Below, in pieces: positions 57,880-64,000 of a stretch of 64,000 bases of DNA (positions are counted from its first letter, which is position 1; every line of letters starts with the position of its first letter). The stretch spans positions 1 through 64,000 of the forward strand of contig JBLDXI010000056.1 of assembly GCA_047495785.1 (NCBI GenBank), given 5' to 3'. Both the position numbers and the translations under genes were made by a program. The stretch is from Lepidodermella squamata (lineage: Eukaryota; Gastrotricha). A model generated the notes under the pieces. It was given only the letters and a program-made list of their open reading frames with translations. It was not told the origin of the DNA and made no database searches.

Positions 57880-58465
57880 AGTAGTGCCTATGTGCCGGTA
57901 CGAAAACAGTGAGGCCGATATACACACTTTTTAAAAAATTGAAATGACAAATGTGGAAAATTGAGAAATTGAAAAATTAAAAATTGATTTTAAAATTTTG
58001 AAAATTTGAGAATGAAAAAAATGGTCAATTAATTTGAAGGAAATTAGGAGAGATACTTAGTTAATTGGTAATTTTGAGAAGAAATGGTAAGTAGAGGCGC
58101 GTTTCTAAAACGGAAAAATATATTGGGTATAGGGTGTGCATTAAAAGGGTAAGAGGCGAGCGATTGGGGGTAAAGCGACTGATTCACCAATTAAAATCTC
58201 TGCAGCTATTTCTGATTCATGCTGAAGCGCTGGTACATGCCCAATGAATGATAAATTGAAAGTACAGCAGACTATTCACAATTATCGGCACGTCAAAAGA
58301 GCTACACGGTGAATCAATAGTCTACCTTGCTCGGGGAATTCAATAGACCTTTTCATGTCTAGGTAGCGCAGTCGCTTCATTTTTTACTGTCATATCACAA
58401 TTTTCCATATACTTTTTTTCTTGAGCGAAAAAAAGTGAGTTGAAATTTGACACAAAAAATAATTA
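57880..58465. other. AT-rich spacer
   Basis: Contains an A-rich, repeat-like tract at about 57935-58080 built on AAATTGA motifs. No gene is supported. Confidence 0.5.
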
Positions 58466-58678
58466 ATGAGATATTATTTGATTCAGCGATGCAGCACCCT
58501 TACCGACCACCAAATGGCTGCATACGGCCCGTTTGGCCGCCTGGACCAATTAGTCGACACGATTGGCCGCCTGGACCAGTTAATCGACACGATTGGCCGC
58601 CTGGAGGACCTTGGACGGGACATCGGTTCTACTAACAGCAAATCTGATGACGAAGCAGTTCAAATAACTTGTTCTTAA
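58466..58678 (+). CDS. Small ORF with a 30-bp repeat open in two frames
   Basis: A 30-bp unit is repeated nearly three times at about 58532-58615. In the frame starting at ATG 58466 it reads GRLDQLVDTI, GRLDQLIDTI, GRLEDLGRDI, giving a 70-residue heptad-like protein. In the frame of 58447-58635 it reads WPPGPISRHD, WPPGPVNRHD, giving a Pro/Gly/Trp-rich protein. Both frames stay open through the repeats. Synonymous-looking changes (GTC to ATC as V/I in one frame; ISR to VNR in the other) favour the GRLDQL frame slightly. I recognise neither. No splice partner is proven. Confidence 0.35.
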   Translation: MRYYLIQRCSTLTDHQMAAYGPFGRLDQLVDTIGRLDQLIDTIGRLEDLGRDIGSTNSKSDDEAVQITCS

Positions 58679-58922
58679 CCTTCCACATGCCGCATTACCG
58701 GTTTATCGATTGCTAGCCAGCTTAACTCGCAGCATTACCATCCTAACAGTTTGTTCGAACCCATGAAAAATGTCCACCAAGATGAAATGATTGTAAACCT
58801 TTATAAAAAACAATAGCCATGAATACCATATGTTGTGTAGAAGAACCTATTATTTTTCCGAATGCAACTAATTGATACCCTCTAATAATTTATTTGGTGA
58901 AAGAGTTTAATATAGTGAGTCA

Positions 58923-59057
58923 ATGAGTGGCTGCCCAGGCGCGTGGACAGGTCCAGCACGTGGAGGGGGATATTACGCCGCAACTCATTGCTGGTATAGA
59001 GCCGGCAAAATGATGGTTTGTTCTAAATGTGGCGCAGCGTTCCAACGAACATACTAG
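58923..59057 (+). CDS. Small Gly/Cys-rich ORF with zinc-ribbon-like cysteines
   Basis: ATG at 58923 opens a 44-residue frame ending at TAG 59057. It contains GAWTGPARGGGYYAATHCWY and then VCSKCGAAF. The H-C and C-x2-C pairs could bind one zinc ion. There is no signal peptide. It could be a small stand-alone protein or one exon. Homology is not recognised. Confidence 0.35.
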   Translation: MSGCPGAWTGPARGGGYYAATHCWYRAGKMMVCSKCGAAFQRTY

Positions 59058-59293
59058 CCAGCGCTTCCCGAGCTAAATGATTTCATGCTGGTTCAATTGA
59101 TATCATAACTCTAATCCCTCTGTTGTCCCTCTTTCCCGCTTTCCAATCTAATGGTTAACCTCATATACATTTTTTGATTGGTGATCAAGTCACATCCCTA
59201 TCGTTTAGTTAGTTTAGCTGAACTTCATGGAAATGCTAATCATTTCCGCAGAATAAAAGCGGCTAATCATTTATTGATTGATTTGGTAAAAAG
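59058..59293. other. Spacer before the LicD-like exons
   Basis: No exon was found here, including none with the GTLLG-type sequence that usually precedes the LicD catalytic motif. Confidence 0.4.
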
Positions 59294-59868
59294 GCTTCAT
59301 GCGGGAAGGGGATATAATTCCCTTCGATGATGATCTGGATTTGTTTGTTACGAAGACTCAATTTGGCGATTTAATGAAGTTTTATGAGCAAGGCAAGCCA
59401 ATCAGAAAGCGGAAAGATCAAAGAATAGTCAAGATCGAAGGAACGGACGGCAAAATGAAAACATGGGTGCTTGGAATTGAAAGAGACGCTGGCAAAGAAG
59501 TTTCACATATATCTGTGTATTCATGGCAGACGAACATCGTACAATGGCCGTTTGCAGAATTTTTTCTGGATGAGCGATTTCATGTAACTAATTGGCATAT
59601 TTTAATTCGGCTTCTCATTTCGATTTTGCAGGAAAACACAAGATTGACTGCGGAAACCGTGAAACTCAAGGCTGATTCGGGAACTGAGTTCACATACTAT
59701 CTACCGGATTTCTGGCGGGAGTTTCTTGTTGAAAATTATGGTAATGATTGGCAAACAGTGGTGAAAATTGCTGGTGGACACAGAACGGACCACGACAAGA
59801 ACTTACTGACCTCAAAAAACTGTTGCTATGATTTCGAAACAGGATTACGAGCGGCGCAGCGAACCTGA
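59294..59868 (+). CDS. LicD/fukutin-like nucleotidyltransferase-fold fragment
   Basis: The first exon begins after AAAAAG at about 59294 and reads FMREGDIIPFDDDLDLF. The REGDxIPFDDDxDL block is the hallmark of the LicD/fukutin-related family, whose Asp residues bind metal and nucleotide donor for phosphosugar or phosphocholine transfer. A 48-bp in-frame intron is likely at 59584-59631 (GTAACT...TTTTGCAG), so 59294-59583 joins 59632-59868. The C-terminal half has YYLPDFWREFLVENYGNDW, matching the usual end of the domain. The stop is at 59866-59868. The N-terminal part with the conserved Gly-rich strand is missing upstream, so this is either a gene with a distant 5' exon or a truncated copy. 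Confidence 0.55.
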
Positions 59869-60067
59869 GAATGAGTGAGATTCAGATTTTCACTTCCACC
59901 TGTGACAATGATGTATCCAAGGAGCAGTAAACTGCACAAATTTAATGAGTTCCTTTCGCTTTTGCCTCAAGTAGAGGATTCGTCAAATTATGTAAAAATG
60001 AAAGCATCAATTTCATGTAGTATGTCGCATCAAGTAGAATTAGCGAGTCCTTGTAAAACAAAAGCAG

Positions 60068-61165
60068 ACTCAAAACCTGCTAAAATGAGCTTTTTGACGA
60101 CTTTTCACGAATTTTCAGCGGCCTACGTTGTGGTTGAAATTTTGTCCAAATCTTACGAGTCATGCGTCATTCGAAAGCCAGTAAAAAACTGATTAAAAAA
60201 TTGGGAGTGGAATTTCAAGTTTCGCTGACGTGAAAAAAATTTTGATCACTCAAAACCTGCTAAAATGAGCTTTTTGACGACTTTTCACGAATTTTCAGCG
60301 GCCTACGTTGTGGTTGAAAATTTGTCCAAATCTTACGAGTCATGCGTCATTCGAAAGCCAGTAAAAAACTGATTAAAAAATTGGGAGTGGAATTTCAAGT
60401 TTCGCTGACGTGAAAAAAATTTTGATCACTCAAAACCTGCTAAAATGAGCTTTTTGACGACTTTTTTCGAATTTTCAGCGGCCTACGTTGTGGTTGAAAA
60501 TTTGTCCAAATCTTACGAGTCATGCGTCATTCGAAAGCCAGTAAAAAACTGATTAAAAAATTGGGAGTGGAATTTCAAGTTTCGCTGACGTGAAAAAATT
60601 TTGATCACTCAAAACCTGCTAAAATGAGCTTTTTGACGACTTTTTTCGAATTTTCAGCGGCCTACGTTGTGGTTGAAAATTTGTCCAAATCTTACGAGTC
60701 ATGCGTCATTCGAAAGCCAGTAAAAAACTGATTAAAAAATTGGGAGTGGAATTTCAAGTTTCGCTGACGTGAAAAAAATTTTGATCACTCAAAACCTGCT
60801 AAAATGAGCTTTTTGACGACTTTTCACGAATTTTCAGCGGCCTACGTTGTGGTTGAAAATTTGTCCAAATCTTACGAGTCATGCGTCATTCGAAAGCCAG
60901 TAAAAAACTGATTAAAAAATTGGGAGTGGAATTTCAAGTTTCGCTGACGTGAAAAAAATTTTGATCACTCAAAACCTGCTAAAATGAGCTTTTTGACGAC
61001 TTTTTTCGAATTTTCAGCGGCCTACGTTGTGGTTGAAAATTTGTCCAAATCTTACGAGTCATGCGTCATTCGAAAGCCAGTAAAAAACTGATTAAAAAAT
61101 TGGGAGTGGAATTTCAAGTTTCGCTGACGTGAACAAAATTTTGACCACTCAAAACCTGCCAAAAT
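60068..61165. repeat. 180-bp tandem repeat array, six units plus a partial
   Basis: Units starting ACTCAAAACCTGC lie at 60068, 60248, 60428, 60607, 60787 and 60967, with a partial at 61147. The period is 180 bp (one 179). Units are nearly identical, differing mainly by TTTTCACGAATT versus TTTTTTCGAATT in alternation. The sequence holds stop codons in all copies. This is a minisatellite-type array; no gene is supported in it. Confidence 0.95.
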
Positions 61166-61410
61166 GTCCTCAATTCTCATTCTATATTCTTTTGGAGTAG
61201 ATTTTGAGATGTGGCTACTTCGAGCGATTACGTAATTCAATATTTTATAACTTTCGAATTTGTCAACGGCATTAGAATGATAATAATAGTTGGATTGATT
61301 GAGTTTGCACAAAAACGAAGTAGTTACGATTTATTATTAAAACTTGAATGCGAAGTTTCCAGCTAAAATACTTGTCAATCTCTCACCTCTCTCACTCGAA
61401 ACTCACTCAT

Positions 61411-62305
61411 TCACACATTCAAGTAATTCACCAATGTTTCAAATTTTGCCACAGTTTCTTTCGTTGGTTTTGTCCGACATGTAATAAAATGTTTTACGGT
61501 TTCTTTACCAATGCCCACTTCGATTTTTCTGAAAATATGCACTGCTGCTTCAATTATTTGATCGTCGCTCAGATCAGAAAAGTAGCTTTTGATTTTATGA
61601 ACAAGTTCATCTCGCCTTTTTTGCTGCGGATTCAGCAGGAAATCATCAATCTAAAATGGAAATGAAACAGTGACAAAGAAGTAAACAAGGAGAAATTCAC
61701 CTTGAGGGATAGTGAGTTCAGATCTTTGACAGGATTACCGGGGACAAGAAAGGCAGACGATGCCTTGTTCGGTATTGGAGTGTCAATCTAAAAAAGACAA
61801 AAGCCAACGATCAATAAATTGTTAACGTTTTACTGACAATTACAGTGTTAAGTGTTGACGATTTCGCTGAAAATGATCGAGCGCCATTAGCTGATAAACA
61901 CGGAGTGCCCTCCAAAGATGACGAAGTAGAATTGAGTTTACCAACTACGAATTCCATCTCAGATGAATCGCTTAAAGTTAAGCTCAGCATTGCATCTTCA
62001 AGCTTTGTCGTTAAAGGCAGCTTCGGTTTGGGTACTAGGTGGAGAACAATACGATCAGCGTCAGCAGCTTTCACTACCGCATCAAGGTCTTCTTCTTCAA
62101 GAATGATGAAGACATGCTCACCGTCCTTCAACGCTAGTTCAGCTTCGCTAGCCAAATCTTTCCCGAAGAACTTGCGGATTTTTATTTTCAGACGTTCGAT
62201 ATTGCTAACACCTTCTTCGTAGTGGGCAAAAACCGCAATCTTGCTGTCTCCTGCGACGATCTTCAGCAACATATCAAAAATACTGTGGAAAATATGATTG
62301 ATCAT
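61411..62305 (-). CDS. PB1-like domain protein, three exons
   Basis: Exons 61844-62305, 61701-61787 and 61411-61650 join in phase 0 through 56- and 50-bp introns, giving 262 residues (251 if the start is the second in-frame ATG at 62272). Residues 20-85 resemble a PB1 domain: a first strand KIAVFAHY, a helix IERLKIKIRKFFG, then LKDGEHVFIILEEEDLDAVV, which fits the acidic OPCA motif, and IVLHLVP. PB1 domains dimerise with basic or acidic partners in signalling and autophagy adaptors. The middle is Ser/Thr-rich. The last exon is helical (FLLNPQQKRRDELVHKIKSY) and unrecognised. The gene is head-to-head with the unrecognised gene at 63076. Confidence 0.6.
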
Positions 62306-62603
62306 TGGAAAACAAGTGATAAAAATAGAATTAAATGATAAATATATGCCCGAAAGACTTATTAAATTCTTGATTTAAAAAAAGTGAAGAACTTGAGTAT
62401 TATCCACATATATACGAAAGAATAAATTCATCTATCACTGCAATATTACTCTGAGGAAAAAATCTGGCTCAACAGAAGACAAAGCTGGTATGACAAAAAC
62501 AAAAAAAAGAACGAAGTAGGCCAACACGCCACCCAGTGCGAGGTCCATCGCTCATCAATAATAAATAACTCATTTTTTGCGGGCATTGCGCAGCATATTG
62601 CGT

Positions 62604-62900
62604 TGAAGCCTCTAGAAAAAGGAGCAAACCAGGCTGAAAAGCACGTGGTAGACATGTCGGGGACAGGAATAGCTCATCAACAGTATCGTCAACAGGAAGA
62701 TAAACAATGTTTTCTGGGTCAACTCAAATTGAAGCCTCTAGAAAAAGGAGTAATCCAGGACAAAACGCACGTGCCTGACATGCCGAAGCGACGGGCATAA
62801 CGATTAACGATGATTTTTTCTGGGTCAACTCTCTGAGCACATGGCATAGAAGCCTCTAGAACATCCCGGACGAAAAGCACGTGGCTGGCATGCTGGCGGG
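62604..62900. repeat. Three degenerate repeats of about 120 bp
   Basis: GAAGCCTCTAGAA occurs at 62604, 62731 and 62849, each followed some 35-45 bp later by GCACGTGG or GCACGTGC and then GACATG or GGCATG. The units are 127 and 118 bp apart and lie between two divergent genes. Each has a CACGTG core, the same E-box as in the peptide promoters, though nothing else is shared. Confidence 0.7.
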
Positions 62901-63075
62901 ACTGGCATAGCTGACCAACAGCCTCAGTCGCTCGTTTTGCGTTTTAAAAGGCACGTTGTTTTCTAGTTTTATTGCAATCGTCGCGCCGGCGCGTAACGAG
63001 CCAACGTTTTTCTATGTTTTCCATTTGCCTGACCCTCTCATATCATTTTTGTTTTTTCTCTAGATAGTTGTTGAA

Positions 63076-63865
63076 ATGAGCGAAGACGTGGGCATTGTGA
63101 ATAAAATGGATTGCTTTGTGCGAAAAGCAACATGTTATCTAACCATGCGGTAAGTTGAAACAAACATTGTTCGTCAAGTGATATTTGATTTCTGCTTCTT
63201 TTAAAGCCTGAAATTAGAGTTGTCTGCCGAGGAAAGTGACGAAATTACTGAAATCTTAAGCATCCTCTCGAACGAATACAACGCTGAAGGAAGTTCTAAA
63301 ACGCAAAGAAAAAACAGATCAGTAAGTACTATTTCATTTTTTCCTCGGATGAAATATTTAATTTGTTTAATTTCTTAAGCCTTCGGCGAAATTCGATTTG
63401 CTACAATTTCTTCGAAGCTGCGAGCCACAACGACCGGCCCCTCAAACCGGCAGCTGTGAGACATGTTTACCTGATGCCCGTACGGAAGATGCATTAATAT
63501 CTGATTTGAAAGCCAAATTTGTTAATTTCTTGAATTTTCGTTCGAAATCACTTTATTCTGCATATGACTTGGGCTTCTCTTTGTTTGTTTATAAATCGAA
63601 ATTCTTTAAAAAAACTGGTAGCAAAGGCTTTGCAACCATTCTAGCCAAAACTGTCCTCCATCAGCGCAATGTCTCTAGTAAGTCGTGGATAAACAAATGC
63701 CTGCGTTTGTACCAACTCTTTAGAGATTTTCCGCATCTGATGTATTTGAATGTCGGTGTCGAAAAAATGCTGAAATTGTCCATTGATATATTTGCTTTGC
63801 TGAAATCAAGTGATGATGCTAGACAATGGTACGAGACCCTGTCTCGTTTTGCTACTGAAATGTGA
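63076..63865 (+). CDS. Unrecognised three-exon protein, 224 residues
   Basis: Exons 63076-63149, 63207-63321 and 63380-63865 are joined by 57- and 58-bp introns with good GTAAGT-type donors, and phases agree. The protein begins MSEDVGIVNKMDCFVRKATC, has a short charged second exon (AEESDEITEILSILSN), a Cys/Pro segment (CEPQRPAPQTGSCETC) and then a helix-rich C-terminal half ending in WYETLSRFATEM. No signal peptide or membrane segment is seen. The helical half could be an adaptor or death-fold domain, but I do not recognise it. It is transcribed away from the PB1-like gene. Confidence 0.65.
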
Positions 63866-64000
63866 TTTTCGTTTTGCTGTATGGTAACTTATATTTTGAT
63901 TTCATTATTGTCAAGAAGAGATAATTCGTTGTGCTAGTCTGATCTTCAAATTGCCGGCATTTGAATTTCAGACTATCCCTCGAAAAAGTCTCTGTGACGT
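63866..64000. other. 3' flank at window end
   Basis: Only the downstream flank of the gene at 63076 is visible. Nothing else is seen. Confidence 0.4.

Noticed and set aside
60068-61165. Regular repeats resembling a CRISPR array
   Set aside because: The whole 180-bp unit repeats with no unique spacers, and the setting is an intron-bearing animal genome.

Overview
The window is from a compact invertebrate animal genome. Every confident gene is split by GT-AG introns, many only about 48-100 bp long. The products are animal families: seven-transmembrane receptors, a Cys-loop channel, secreted EGF/C-type-lectin proteins and a PX-domain SGK kinase. Tandem receptor and lectin families, very short introns and small secreted-protein families would fit a nematode, but the phylum is not proven. 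No bacterial-style operon, rRNA, tRNA or CRISPR array was seen.

Layout. Positions 1-191 are the 3' end of a C-type-lectin gene. Positions 862-11105 hold three minus-strand paralogous seven-transmembrane receptors, each of two exons with one conserved phase-0 intron; a fourth paralogue lies on the plus strand at 26438-27883. A hAT-type MITE (3723-4396) with an exact 8-bp target duplication sits between the first two. Positions 12697-13994 encode a divergent Cys-loop channel subunit. A gene-poor stretch follows, ending in a 217-bp inverted repeat (17856-18610). Two 20-exon paralogues (18810-25602 and 28685-32507) encode large secreted proteins: signal peptide, five four-cysteine modules of unrecognised type, two EGF, two C-type-lectin domains, one EGF, two more lectin domains. 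The homologous intron before the last lectin domain carries a 1.5-kb internal duplication in one gene and a small MITE in the other.

Positions 33752-40019 (minus) are a seven-exon SGK kinase with an N-terminal PX domain. From 42161 to about 57880 lies a cluster of small secreted cationic repeat peptides, with three intact genes, one deletion pseudogene, one orphan promoter and one outlying exon-1 relic at 32982. It is embedded in a tandem segmental duplication whose two copies differ by a 990-bp deletion, removing most of a LamG-like gene, and a 1049-bp transposon-like insertion. The right end has a LicD/fukutin-like fragment, a 180-bp tandem repeat, a PB1-like gene and an unrecognised three-exon gene.

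Working together: the receptors, channel and kinase are signalling proteins, while the lectins and cationic peptides are extracellular and could serve environmental or immune interaction. That last reading is inference. All exon joins were made by hand from splice sites, frame and paralogue comparison; no database search was run.
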